From Nocardioides aromaticivorans (GTDB lineage Bacteria; Actinomycetota; Actinomycetes; Propionibacteriales; Nocardioidaceae), in contig NZ_JACBZM010000001.1 in assembly GCF_013408525.1 (NCBI RefSeq), forward strand, positions 62,001-126,000: a stretch of DNA of 64,000 bases. The letters are read 5' to 3'. The position numbers and the translations under genes were made by a program. Under the pieces are notes generated by a model. That model had not been told where the DNA came from and did no database searches. It saw only the letters and a program-made list of their open reading frames with translations. Below, in pieces: positions 9,423-18,079 of the stretch (positions within the stretch are counted from its first letter, which is position 1; the number at the start of each line of letters is the position of its first letter).

Positions 9423-9783
9423 CAGAACCTCGCCACTCCTCACGGGTTCCTGGAAGGCGACGCGTATAGCGGGGGGCCGGAGGTGGTTAGACTATTCCCA
9501 GAATCGCTGCCCCCGATCGAGGTCGTCGCGAAGTTGTATTCGAATGATGTCGCCACGATCACTGAAGCCAAACCTGAAGTAATCGCTAGGTGGTCCGACG
9601 GCAGGGCCGAAACATACCGCCCGCGTGGCCGTACCGCCGAAGAGCGCGAGTGGCGCGTGTGCCGATTCGAAGTTGGTGGCGTCGTATCCGCCTTGGAACC
9701 AGCATCGACTCCGGGCGATTGGAGATACCGCCATCGCCACCTCCCAGGGCAGGCTGACCGTCCGCCTGACGCCTGATGGCTAA
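9423..9783 (+). pseudogene. In-frame remainder of the interrupted nuclease-like gene
   Basis: Reading on past the TAG in the same frame gives QNLATPHGFLEGDAYSGG and then GPEVVRLF, a DG turn and EREWRVCRFEVGG. This is the second half of a YfaP/DUF2135-like fold whose DLDLHV strand lies before the stop. Near 9700-9720 the frame degrades to low-quality sequence. The +1 frame instead yields a natural-looking end (GDTAIATSQGRLTVRLTPDG) with TAA at 9781-9783. Two lesions (nonsense plus frameshift) would indicate decay. Read-through of UAG or sequencing error cannot be excluded. Confidence 0.55.
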
Positions 9784-9994
9784 CAACCGATGCGTCAGGT
9801 CCGCGACGCGGCCACGTCGGACGTCGCGAAGCCGCAGCGTCCCATTGCGCCGCGACTCGGCGCCCGGTTTGATGCGAATTCGGGCGAGCCCGCGGCCTCA
9901 ACTCCACTCAGGTGGACGTACCGGCGGGACAGCTAGGCCGTCGCCCGCGAAGCGCCCGTAGGGCCGCACGTTAAAGAGGTCGCGCAACTCGACC

Positions 9995-11335
9995 CTAGAG
10001 CGTTTCGGTCGTCACCGTGACGTCGCACCGATCAGCCCATGCCTTGATGGCGTCCGCCCACGTGCGCCCCCAATAGCGGATGCGGATCTGGCCGTCACGG
10101 CTGATCTGGCCCATCTCAGGAAAGCCGAAGCTCTGCCCAAGTTCGTCGACCAGCCTAGCTGCGGACTGGACTAGCTCGGGGCCTTCGACACTGGCCTCGG
10201 CCAGTGCCACGACGGTCTCCGCGATGGCGACAGACCCGAGTGGTGCGCTACTTCTCGAGTCGCCAAGGCCAAAGCTTCGGTTGTGGCCAATCTCGTAGGC
10301 ATGGTCATTCGTGGGCACGACGGACGCGCGAACCATGGCATTTCCGCCAGCTCCTGCGCGCACAGCGTGTTGCGCAGTCCGCAAGAGACCCGTGAGGACG
10401 CCGGCCACAACGGCTTCATCAAGGACGAGTTGAGGTTTCCCGTCAGTGTCCGGCTCTCGGCGGGTGTTCCAGTCGAGGACTTCAACCGCGGCAACAGCGC
10501 AGCCGTCCGAATGGCACTCCAAGAGGCAGTACGTCGCCCTGTCCTCGCCGTGGACTCCGCCGTCGGCGATTAGGCGTCGCCGTCCGGTTCGAATCCGGTG
10601 GTAGCTGACACCCATTCGGAGGAACATCCCAGCGTCCTTGCTTTGGTGTCGTTGGCTGAACTCCTGGTGGGCAGCGCTTGTCACCTCGAGCGCACCGGGT
10701 AGGTCGGGTACCAGCGATACGACGAGCCACGGTCCTTGGGCCTGGTTGAGCTTGTTCCTTGCCTCCAGATCCACGACGTCCAGCCGCTCGTCTCGTTCGA
10801 CTTCGCCCGTGTGCCTCGCGCGGTACGCCGCAGCAATCTCTGGCTCACTCAAATACCTCGTCGTCGCACCATTGCGCACCGGGAATCGGTATCCATCGTT
10901 CACGATCACTGCGTGCGGTGCCCGCGTCGAGCGGGACACCACAATGGTGAAGTACCCCGGCCCCTTCGATCCCGGGCCGACGATCGCTCGGATGTCGAGT
11001 GGTGGCATCGGGGCAACACCAGCGGCAACGACCTGCAACATTCGTGCCCGCTCGTCGTCGGACACATCGACGCCCGGGGCGGCACTGGCTCGCGCGTGGT
11101 CGTCTTCATCAACCCCGATAAGGATCACTCCACCGGCCGTGTTCGCGAGAGCTGCCACGTCACCGGCGAGTTCACGCTTCGCCGCATCGGATCGACCGTA
11201 AAGGTCACGCTTGAAGTCCAGGTCGAACTCCTCGCTGACACCGTTAGTCACCAGTCCGTGTATGTGGTTGACCTCCACTTGGTCGATGCGCACGCCGAAG
11301 ACGGACTCGAGCCGTGACGAAAAGGCTGCAGGCAT
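9995..11335 (-). CDS. AlbA_2 (Schlafen AAA_4) domain protein
   Basis: About 446 residues. The N-terminal third has the AlbA_2 signature: EEFDLDFKRDLYG, then ELAGDVAALANTAGGVILIGVDED, and later RNGATTRYLSEPEIAAAY. These domains occur in Schlafen-like nucleases and in bacterial transcription or defence proteins that bind nucleic acid. The C-terminal 250 residues are unrecognised. The ATG at 11335 is used; an in-frame GTG at 11353 would add six residues, and neither has a good ribosome binding site. It sits leftward in the low-GC island with its own spacing. Role unknown; nucleic-acid binding is the supported guess. Confidence 0.75.
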   Translation of the reverse strand: MPAAFSSRLESVFGVRIDQVEVNHIHGLVTNGVSEEFDLDFKRDLYGRSDAAKRELAGDVAALANTAGGVILIGVDEDDHARASAAPGVDVSDDERARMLQVVAAGVAPMPPLDIRAIVGPGSKGPGYFTIVVSRSTRAPHAVIVNDGYRFPVRNGATTRYLSEPEIAAAYRARHTGEVERDERLDVVDLEARNKLNQAQGPWLVVSLVPDLPGALEVTSAAHQEFSQRHQSKDAGMFLRMGVSYHRIRTGRRRLIADGGVHGEDRATYCLLECHSDGCAVAAVEVLDWNTRREPDTDGKPQLVLDEAVVAGVLTGLLRTAQHAVRAGAGGNAMVRASVVPTNDHAYEIGHNRSFGLGDSRSSAPLGSVAIAETVVALAEASVEGPELVQSAARLVDELGQSFGFPEMGQISRDGQIRIRYWGRTWADAIKAWADRCDVTVTTETL

Positions 11336-11514
11336 GCATCGATAGTGGCGCACACCCCCGACATTGCACAGCGGTCCGGCACGGCCGGCGTCGACTACCC
11401 GTTCTGAATCACGGCCCCAACGACTCCGCCATCAGATCCAGCGTGACCCGCACGGGACGAACTGGTAAGTGTCACCTCCCTGGTGCTGCGCCGGGTGCGT
11501 TTATCCGCCGCGGT

Positions 11515-12618
11515 CTAGCTGACGCTGGCCGGAAGGCGAGGGTGCTGCCGGACCTCGTCGATCACGTTGAGGAACGCTCGTCGCACCGCTTCATCGTCCA
11601 ACACCCCTGTGACCGGGATGCTTGGGAAGCGGTTGAGTTCCTCTGGGGTTACGTGAGCGACGTGCGCTTCGATTTCCGGTATTGCCTTGAGCAGTTCGAG
11701 CATCTGCAGGGCTGTGGGTCGGCCGAGGCCCGTCGCTCCGAACAGACCACCAACACTGGCCGCGACGACAGCGCCGGTGGGGCGTAGGTAGATCTGGAAG
11801 AGGCTGACCTTTGCTGGCCCCACCTGGTAGTACCACGACATGCCAGGCGTCTGGCCGACGCCCCACCACGGATGAACACCATGTGCCTCTCCGTGAGCCA
11901 TCAGATCGGCCACAGCGGTTCTGGCCTTCTCACCGAGATCCTCGACTGCGGCTGCGAAGGTGCCGGCATTCCACTTCGCGCCGGACGCGGACGGTGAAGA
12001 GCGCTTTGCGCTTGCGAGTGCATCTCCATAGAGGCGCGGCACCAAGATCTCTGTGTTCCCTTCCTTCAGGTACTGCAGCTCCAAGGCAAGGACGGACACC
12101 TCTGTCTTGGTCATGACGTTGAGCCACTCGATGATCCGCTTGAGTTCGCTTGTGATCTCATCCACGACGATCACCAAGGTGAACTCCCCGGATCGCAGAT
12201 TCGCCTCAACGCCGGCTCGCACCTGGTCCGCGTCAGCGGCGCCAGCCTTGTCAGCAACATGGGCAGTGAGCGGGCGACCGGCACGGGCGGCCCACGTGCT
12301 CGCGAAGTCGTCATAACTCATCTGCCAGAGCCCGCCTGCGTATGCCAAGACCTGACCGACGACCTCGCGTCTGATCTCTGGGTTTGCTCGCAGCTTGCAC
12401 TCGACCACGGTTATCGATCCATCGGCACCGACTCCAACGATGTCGATGTAACCGATTTCCGGGATCCAGAATTCATCGACCGTCGCGAGGTCTTGCCCCG
12501 TCAGCAGGTCAGGCGACTCGGCGACTAGCTGCTGCAAAGCGGCCTCGTTCGCATAGGCGGTCACCTCAGGCTCGCGCCAGCGAGTGTTGTCGTTGCGGAC
12601 CAGGATGGGCCTGCCCAT
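11515..12618 (-). CDS. PD-(D/E)XK (NucS/DUF91-like) nuclease-fold protein
   Basis: 367 residues. The N-terminal domain contains WIPEIGYIDIVGVGADGS followed by TVVECKLRANPEI, the D...E-x-K core of NucS/DUF91-like endonucleases, with a following helix (REVVGQVLAYAGGLW) typical of that family. The second half (HPWWGVGQTPGMSWYYQ and a LYLRPTGAVVA-like strand) is unrecognised. The ATG at 12618 has AAGGG about 8 bp upstream and is preferred over the longer reading from 12663. It is a stand-alone leftward gene in the accessory island. Catalytic residues appear intact, so DNA cleavage is plausible but the target is unknown. Confidence 0.7.
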   Translation of the reverse strand: MGRPILVRNDNTRWREPEVTAYANEAALQQLVAESPDLLTGQDLATVDEFWIPEIGYIDIVGVGADGSITVVECKLRANPEIRREVVGQVLAYAGGLWQMSYDDFASTWAARAGRPLTAHVADKAGAADADQVRAGVEANLRSGEFTLVIVVDEITSELKRIIEWLNVMTKTEVSVLALELQYLKEGNTEILVPRLYGDALASAKRSSPSASGAKWNAGTFAAAVEDLGEKARTAVADLMAHGEAHGVHPWWGVGQTPGMSWYYQVGPAKVSLFQIYLRPTGAVVAASVGGLFGATGLGRPTALQMLELLKAIPEIEAHVAHVTPEELNRFPSIPVTGVLDDEAVRRAFLNVIDEVRQHPRLPASVS

Positions 12619-12778
12619 GGCGTTTCCCTTCAGACGTGCGACGCGCGATCGGTCTTTACTCAACCCGAAGATGAGCCGTCGAGTGAGCCCTTCGTGACCA
12701 TCCTGTGCGAGTAAGTGCGCGGTCCGTTTGTGTCGGAGGACTCTGAAAGCCTGTCAGTTCATCGCGTAAGGAGGCCAC

Positions 12779-13006
12779 CTGGGCTGGCAATCGTGGGTCT
12801 GGCGACTCAGTGCACGCCGACATGCACGGAAGTCCGTGCTTGCAACTATCGGCTTTCTGCTTATCTGGAGCATCGGTTGGGGGCCACTGATCGAATGGCG
12901 GCAGCAGGTGTTGCTCGATCGAATGCAGTCCTTCCTTGACGGGATGTCGGACGGCGCCACCTCTTCTCCGGATCAGGACGCACCTAGCCCGGACACCGGG
13001 CCCTAA
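12779..13006 (+). CDS. Possible small single-span membrane protein (CTG start)
   Basis: A 75-codon open frame follows a perfect AAGGAGG site (12768-12774) and an in-frame TAA just upstream. The only start in range is CTG at 12779. Its middle is a hydrophobic segment (LATIGFLLIWSIGWGPLIEW) preceded by a basic cluster (RRHARK), which suggests one N-in transmembrane helix with an acidic Pro/Ser tail. A competing frame (GTG at 12793) encodes a Cys-rich, unconvincing product. The start-codon problem keeps confidence low; an internal GTG at 12836 would give 56 residues. Confidence 0.32.
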   Translation: MGWQSWVWRLSARRHARKSVLATIGFLLIWSIGWGPLIEWRQQVLLDRMQSFLDGMSDGATSSPDQDAPSPDTGP

Positions 13007-13081
13007 CCCTCGTGTCTCGTTCGGAGATGGCCCCCGACCTGGCGCGGGAGCCGGAGCGTCCTTTCGCCACATGCGCCAGAT

Positions 13082-13855
13082 CTAGCCGAGAACCTCAACA
13101 GACCCTTGCGGACCGACTACCCAGACCTCGATGCCGGCGGCGGTGATTGATGGGGCCGTCTCAGACCACAACCTCCGGTACGTCTGAAAGTCCGGAAAGC
13201 ACATCACCGACCTCGTCGCGGGCTCTCGAGTACGCAACTTCATCGCAGGCACCAGGGCGTGAGCAAACCACTTGGGAGCCTGGTTCGCCGGGGTAGTGGA
13301 CTTCAGCCGGCCCTTCCTCGGGCCGGTCACGTAGAACCGTGACGGGTAGCCCTTGACCTCAACCCCGAGCCGCTCACCGGCTCTCTCAGCGACAACATCC
13401 ACTCCGTGTTCGCGTGCGGTCGTGTCTGCGGCACGAAGGATCGTCCAGCCCTGAACTGTCAGCCATTCGACGAGCAGATGCTGGGTATGCGCCTCGGTGT
13501 ACCACTCGAACTCCGGGCCAGCCGCCGTCGCGGCTTCTGAATACTCCGGAGTCCGACTGTCCGGCTGAGGTGCCAGTCGGCTTGCCCCCGACTCAGCAAT
13601 CTCCTCTGAAGTTGCTCGCCTGAAGACGCCGTGACCGACGCGCGTGAGAAACGGATCGCGAGTTGCGAACTGGGACCTGTTCTCCACGTTCCAGCACGCC
13701 CCACGAATGTGGGCGCGAATAGTGCCGTCGACCGCCTGACCAGGGGCATACCGTCGGAACCACGAAATCGCCTCCCGAGAGCTGAATGTCCCGGACTGAG
13801 TGTCGGCGTATTCACGGAGGCGGTCCCACACGCTCAACTTGGTTGCATCGTCCAC
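13082..13855 (-). CDS. Winged-helix plus restriction-endonuclease-like protein
   Basis: 257 residues from GTG at 13855. The open frame continues upstream to 14122, but that part is low-complexity Arg-rich and overlaps the divergent NERD gene, so the internal start is preferred. The N-terminal about 80 residues resemble a winged-helix module found fused to nucleases (WDRLREYADTQSGTFSSREA, then VDGTIRAHIRGACWNVENRS). The C-terminal domain has HGVDVVAERAGERLGVEVKGYPS, the D...E-V-K core of Mrr/PD-(D/E)XK enzymes. It may be a stand-alone restriction-like protein; no methyltransferase is adjacent. Confidence 0.65.
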   Translation of the reverse strand: MDDATKLSVWDRLREYADTQSGTFSSREAISWFRRYAPGQAVDGTIRAHIRGACWNVENRSQFATRDPFLTRVGHGVFRRATSEEIAESGASRLAPQPDSRTPEYSEAATAAGPEFEWYTEAHTQHLLVEWLTVQGWTILRAADTTAREHGVDVVAERAGERLGVEVKGYPSRFYVTGPRKGRLKSTTPANQAPKWFAHALVPAMKLRTREPATRSVMCFPDFQTYRRLWSETAPSITAAGIEVWVVGPQGSVEVLG

Positions 13856-13983
13856 CTTCGCAGCCTCGCACGACTCCCCGACAGACGTCTCTTGAAGTTG
13901 CCCAGGTGCGGCACCCTTCCGCTGTCTTTGACCACCTCGCTCGATCCCCAGCGATGGCGCTGTTCGCGGGCTAACGTCTCTGC

Positions 13984-14883
13984 ATGCTGGAACACCCCGA
14001 CGAGAAGCGGATGCGACTCCGCTACGCCGGGACATGCCGAGTCTGTGGCAGTGCGCTGGACGCTGGCTCCGCCGCCATCTACGAACGTGCGACCAGAACC
14101 GTTCGTTGCCTCGGCTGCGCAACCGCCGAGCCGCTGGGTGAGATCCGCCGCACGGCGGCAGCCCATGGAGCTGGGCCCAGCCCGGCCGGGACTGCGCTGC
14201 CTGAGCGACAGGACACTGGATCGACGGACAACGCCGTTGATCCAGGCACGGCTGGCGCGTCGGCCCGGCGCGTGCACCAACGACGCCGGGCGACGCGACA
14301 GGAGCGGATCCGTGCCAAGCATCCCAAACTCGGCGGCCTCATCCTGGCACTGAGCGACGACCCGCAGTCCACCGCCGCTTGGGACACCGGGGCGCTCGGC
14401 GAGGAGCGATTGGGGCGTCGGCTGAATGAGCTCGCCTCTCCCACGCTTCGAGTACTCCACGACCGGCGTATCCCCGGCTCCCGCGCCAACCTCGACCACG
14501 TGGCGGTCACACCGACGGGCGTCTACGTCGTCGACGCCAAGCGGTACGTCGACAAGCGCCCGTCCCTGCGCGCGGAGGGCGGGATCCTCCGGCCGCGCGT
14601 CGAGCGATTGATGGTCGGGTCCCGTGACCAGACCAAGCTGGTCGACGGAGTCCTGAAGCAGGTCAACCTCATACGGCGCCTCGTGGACGACGACCTCCCG
14701 GTCACCGGCGTCCTGTGCTTCATCGAGGCCGACTGGCCGCTGATCGGCGGCAGCTTCACGATCCGTGGAGTCGACGTGCTGTGGCCGAAGAAGCTCTACC
14801 CGCGCCTCGCGGCCGATGGCCCCCACGAGGCGAGGGTCGCCGAGGTCCACGCTCGCCTCGCCGACGCCCTTCCGCCCGCCTAG
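13984..14883 (+). CDS. NERD domain protein with N-terminal zinc ribbon
   Basis: 299 residues. An N-terminal CRVCG...CLGC pair of CxxC knuckles (about residues 18-44) suggests a zinc ribbon. A Pro/Ala-rich linker leads to a C-terminal NERD domain: GALGEERLGRRLNEL, then NLDHVAVTPTGVYVVDAKRY, which carries the D and D-x-K residues of this nuclease-related fold. NERD domains are linked to DNA processing and to defence loci, but the activity of this form is not established. It is divergent from the winged-helix nuclease; the two likely share the short intergenic promoter region (13856-13983). Confidence 0.8.
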   Translation: MLEHPDEKRMRLRYAGTCRVCGSALDAGSAAIYERATRTVRCLGCATAEPLGEIRRTAAAHGAGPSPAGTALPERQDTGSTDNAVDPGTAGASARRVHQRRRATRQERIRAKHPKLGGLILALSDDPQSTAAWDTGALGEERLGRRLNELASPTLRVLHDRRIPGSRANLDHVAVTPTGVYVVDAKRYVDKRPSLRAEGGILRPRVERLMVGSRDQTKLVDGVLKQVNLIRRLVDDDLPVTGVLCFIEADWPLIGGSFTIRGVDVLWPKKLYPRLAADGPHEARVAEVHARLADALPPA

Positions 14884-14904
14884 AGACCTAGAGAGGCGGG
14901 GCGC

Positions 14905-15849
14905 TCAGTTCGTCGTTCCGCAGCCAACCGCCGCTGCTGCCAGCTCGACCAGCCGCTCGCCGGTGATCCCCGGGTACCCGTGCAGCATCCCCCGCCACTC
15001 GGCCGGCACCGCAGACGCGCCCCACCGCGCTTCGAGCAGCGCACCGGCGATCGCCGCCACCGTGTCGGTGTCGTCCCCGATGGCGATAGCGGCACCGATA
15101 CCCGCCACCAGCCCGTCGGTGTGTGCGATCGCCGACCAAGCCGCCTGGAAGGCAGCGACCACCCAGCCGTTCGGGCGGAACCGCCCGGGGTCGGAGGACT
15201 CCGCCTCCTCGATCCGCGCGGACCAGAAGGAAGCAGCCTCGGCCGACAGCAGGTCGAGGCCGGCCCGGACGTCGAGCTCGCCCTCGACGATCGCGTGCCG
15301 GATCACGAGCGACCACAGCACGCACGCCTCCCCCGCCCGCGGGTCGTAGTGGGTCAGGCGGCTGACGGCGAGCGCGGCCTCGGCGACCGCCGACGGCGAG
15401 TCGAGGCACGGAAGAGCGACCGGCGCCGTACGCATCAGTGAGCCGTTGCCGGCCGTGTGGCCGGTCCGCTCGTGCAGGTCGTACGACGTCGCGAGCAACG
15501 CGCTCCCGGAGGGCGACGGACCCACCTCGTCCAGCAGCCGGCGGGTGTGGATGCCGATGTCGGCGGGCCCGGTCTCGAACCAGGTCCGGAACCGCTGCGC
15601 GATCCCCGTCAGACCCTCCTCCGACCGCAGGTCCAGCCCCGACGCCGCGACGTCGGCGATGCACCAGGCCATCGTGGTGTCGTCGGTCCACTCCCCCGGC
15701 GCGAAGTCGCCGAGGCCGCCGCCGATCATCGCGGGCCCCTCCGGTCCGAGCGGGGCGCTGCCGAACTCGTAGCCGGCGCCGAGGGCGTCCCCGACCGCCG
15801 AGCCGAGGAGGGCACCGCAGGCACGGTCGAGCTGCGCGTCGTCGAGCAT
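14905..15849 (-). CDS. ADP-ribosylglycohydrolase family protein
   Basis: 314 residues with the family metal-binding motifs: GALLGSAVGDALGAGYE at the N terminus, EWTDDTTMAW (first acidic set, about residues 52-61), AGNGSLMRTAPVAL, and AIAIGDDTDTVAAIAGALLE near the C terminus (second acidic set). These bind the two Mg ions used to remove ADP-ribose from proteins or small molecules. The ATG at 15849 sits just before the domain; the longer reading upstream is Ser/Arg-rich junk. High GC returns here, marking the right edge of the accessory island. Confidence 0.93.
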   Translation of the reverse strand: MLDDAQLDRACGALLGSAVGDALGAGYEFGSAPLGPEGPAMIGGGLGDFAPGEWTDDTTMAWCIADVAASGLDLRSEEGLTGIAQRFRTWFETGPADIGIHTRRLLDEVGPSPSGSALLATSYDLHERTGHTAGNGSLMRTAPVALPCLDSPSAVAEAALAVSRLTHYDPRAGEACVLWSLVIRHAIVEGELDVRAGLDLLSAEAASFWSARIEEAESSDPGRFRPNGWVVAAFQAAWSAIAHTDGLVAGIGAAIAIGDDTDTVAAIAGALLEARWGASAVPAEWRGMLHGYPGITGERLVELAAAAVGCGTTN

Positions 15850-15900
15850 GAGGGCAGGGTACGAGGCGGTTCCTCCACAACACGCCGCCATGGCTTGCAT

Positions 15901-15916
15901 TCGAACACGTGTTCGA
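15901..15916. promoter_or_regulatory. LexA (SOS) box upstream of DUF222-HNH gene
   Basis: TCGAACACGTGTTCGA is a perfect 16-bp palindrome matching the actinobacterial SOS consensus TCGAAC-N4-GTTCGA. It ends 12 bp before the start of the DUF222-HNH gene. LexA boxes before 13E12/DUF222 genes are known in mycobacteria, so DNA-damage induction is expected. Confidence 0.9.
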
Positions 15917-15928
15917 TAGACTGAGCGC

Positions 15929-17347
15929 ATGATTTCTCCCGGAGCGCTCGACACGGCCACCGCCGTGGTCCAGCGCGCCCAGGAGCTGGCCCAGACCCGG
16001 TGGGACGAGGTCGACGGGCCGGAGGCCGTCGCGGTCGCCGAGACCGTCGCCGCAGCCAAGGGCCTCCTCGACGCCGCCATGCTGCGTACGGCGGAGCGGA
16101 TCACCGACACCAACGCGGTCGCCGAGCTCGGCTGGGCCTCGGTCAAGGACTTCCTCACCCACGTCCTCGGCGGCCACCACGGCACCGGCGGCGGGCTGGT
16201 CCGCGCCGCCGCCCAGCTCCGCGAGCTCCCGCAGCTCCAGGCAGCCCTCGAGGACGGCCGCCTCACCCTCCCCCAGGCCCGCGCCATCGCCGGCCAGGTC
16301 CACACCCTGCCTCGCGTCCACGAGTTCCGCACCGCCGTCGCCGACCGGATGCTCGAGCTCGCCACCCACGACGCCCTCAACGCCTCCGCCCTGCAGGGCT
16401 CGTTCGCCGAGGTCGTCCGCGAGCTCGACCCCGACGCCGCGATCCTCGACACCGAGAAGCAGCGCAGCAAGGACGAGCGCGGCGCCCACCACCAGCGCCA
16501 CCTCACGATCACCGACGACGGCCGCGGCGGCGTCTGGTTCAAGGGCTACGGCAGCAGCGAGGACGGCGAGCATCTCAAGGCCACCCTGCTCCCGCTCTCC
16601 GCGCCCGTGACCACCGAGCCCGGCGCCTGCGGCGGCCACGCCTCCGACCCCCACGGCCCGCTGTTCGATGCCGACGGCAACCGCACCCAGGTCCCCTGCC
16701 CCACCCCCGGCTGCGCCCACGACGGCAGCGACCCGCGCGACGCCGGAGCCCGGCTCTGGGACGCCCTCGTCGACGCCTGCGTCCGGCTCCGCAACGCCGA
16801 CGAGCTGCCCCGCGACCACGGATCAGCCGTCAAGGTCGTCGTCACCACCGACCACGACTCCCTCCGCCAGCAGGTGATCGACGCCGGCCTCGCCCGCGAG
16901 GGCCGCACCGACACCGGCACCCGCCTCTCGGCCACCGCCGTACGACGCCTCGCCTGCGACGCCCACATCCTCCCGGCCGTCCTCGGCACCGACGGGCAGG
17001 TCCTCGACGTCGGCCGCGCCCACCGGCTCGTCACCCCGGCGATCTGGGCAGCGCTCGTGCTGCGCGACCGTCACTGCGCCTTCCCCGGCTGCACGCGCCT
17101 ACCGCTCGCCTGCGACGCCCACCACGTCGTCCACTGGGCCGACGGCGGCGCCACCAGCCTCGACAACCTCATCCTGCTCTGCCGCCACCACCACACGCTG
17201 ACCCACCACTCCCCCTGGCAGGTCCACATCGACCCCCACACCCGACAACCCGTCTGGACCGGACCACCACGCCTCACCCTCACGGCCCTCGAGGGCCGGA
17301 TGACCTACCACGACGGCCGTCCACGCGGTGCACCACTCGTGGCGTGA
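15929..17347 (+). CDS. DUF222 (13E12) family HNH endonuclease
   Basis: 472 residues. The N-terminal and central parts show the DUF222 pattern (LAQTRWDEVDGPEAVAVAET, GGLVRAAAQLRELPQLQAAL, LTLPQARAIAGQVH). The C-terminal HNH domain reads RHCAFPGCTRLPLACDAHHV and then LDNLILLCRHHHTLTH, with the Cys pairs and catalytic His in place. These proteins are abundant and multicopy in Nocardioides and mycobacteria; the substrate is unknown. A perfect SOS box lies just upstream, so damage-induced expression is likely. Confidence 0.93.
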   Translation: MISPGALDTATAVVQRAQELAQTRWDEVDGPEAVAVAETVAAAKGLLDAAMLRTAERITDTNAVAELGWASVKDFLTHVLGGHHGTGGGLVRAAAQLRELPQLQAALEDGRLTLPQARAIAGQVHTLPRVHEFRTAVADRMLELATHDALNASALQGSFAEVVRELDPDAAILDTEKQRSKDERGAHHQRHLTITDDGRGGVWFKGYGSSEDGEHLKATLLPLSAPVTTEPGACGGHASDPHGPLFDADGNRTQVPCPTPGCAHDGSDPRDAGARLWDALVDACVRLRNADELPRDHGSAVKVVVTTDHDSLRQQVIDAGLAREGRTDTGTRLSATAVRRLACDAHILPAVLGTDGQVLDVGRAHRLVTPAIWAALVLRDRHCAFPGCTRLPLACDAHHVVHWADGGATSLDNLILLCRHHHTLTHHSPWQVHIDPHTRQPVWTGPPRLTLTALEGRMTYHDGRPRGAPLVA

Positions 17348-17403
17348 GAGCCGCTCGTCGTGTCAGCCGGACACCACGATCCGGATGGAGCAGGATCCGG
17401 TCC

Positions 17404-17973
17404 ATGCCCATCCGTCGTGCCATCGCGCTGCTCGCCGGCGCCTCGCTCGCCGTTGCCCTCACCGGATGCGACAAGGACGACGCCGAGCCGCCCGCATCCG
17501 CCACCGGCTCGACGGTGCCCACGGCAACGCCGGCGCCGACAACACTGCCGACGTCCTCGATCACCTGCTCCTCCCCCAAGCCGGAGGGGCCGTTCACCTA
17601 CAGCACCGACCGCGAGGAGCTCGAGGCTCTCGCTCCGCTCATCGGCGACCCCGTGGTCTTCGACAGCACCTTCGACGACGTCGATGCCGACGAGCTCGGG
17701 CTGCTGATCGAGCGCGGGTTCGTGGACCCGGACGGCGACACCAACGGGTCGCCGAGCATGTGGGAGTTCCACGAGTTCCTCTGCGAGCACCCCGAGGTGC
17801 GCGCCATCGGCTTCATCCCCGGCGCCCTGCCCGGCGACGAGCAGGCCATCGCCTCCCTGCAGACCGTGTACGCCGACGTCCTCAGCGACACGCTGCGCAA
17901 GGACGCGCGGGCCTTCTGCCGCAGTACGCCCGACCGGACGCTGCGCGGCCACCTCGAGTGCTTCTGGGACTGA
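17404..17973 (+). CDS. Secreted lipoprotein, unknown function
   Basis: 189 residues. It begins with a basic n-region (MPIRR), a hydrophobic core and a lipobox ending LTGC, so the mature lipoprotein should start at about Cys22. An acidic Pro/Ser/Thr-rich linker (about 25-50) follows, then a compact domain with three Cys (ITCSS, HEFLCEHPE, HLECFWD) that could form a disulfide. I do not recognise the domain. The ATG at 17404 was chosen because the signal peptide starts there; the open frame continues far upstream only as a shadow of the DUF222 gene. Confidence 0.8.
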   Translation: MPIRRAIALLAGASLAVALTGCDKDDAEPPASATGSTVPTATPAPTTLPTSSITCSSPKPEGPFTYSTDREELEALAPLIGDPVVFDSTFDDVDADELGLLIERGFVDPDGDTNGSPSMWEFHEFLCEHPEVRAIGFIPGALPGDEQAIASLQTVYADVLSDTLRKDARAFCRSTPDRTLRGHLECFWD

Positions 17974-18079
17974 GAACGCGGCCGGCCGCGCCCTCCGGCG
18001 AGGAGGACGCGGCCGACTGCCTGCGTTCCGGGCGTCTCGTGACGGTCGCTGCGCGACCTCCTCGACGACCGGCTGAGGG

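Noticed and set aside
13856..14122. N-terminal extension of the winged-helix nuclease gene
   Set aside because: Arg-rich with no domain and overlapping the divergent NERD gene; the GTG at 13855 begins a foldable sequence.
14888..16819. Long reverse frames over the ADP-ribosylglycohydrolase and DUF222 genes
   Set aside because: Their upstream parts are Ser/Arg- or Gly/Val-rich shadow; only the part from 14905 to 15849 shows the glycohydrolase motifs.
17977..17990. CGCGGCCGGCCGCG palindrome after the lipoprotein gene
   Set aside because: A loop-free GC palindrome of 14 bp is expected by chance in this base composition; no U-tract follows, so I do not call a terminator.
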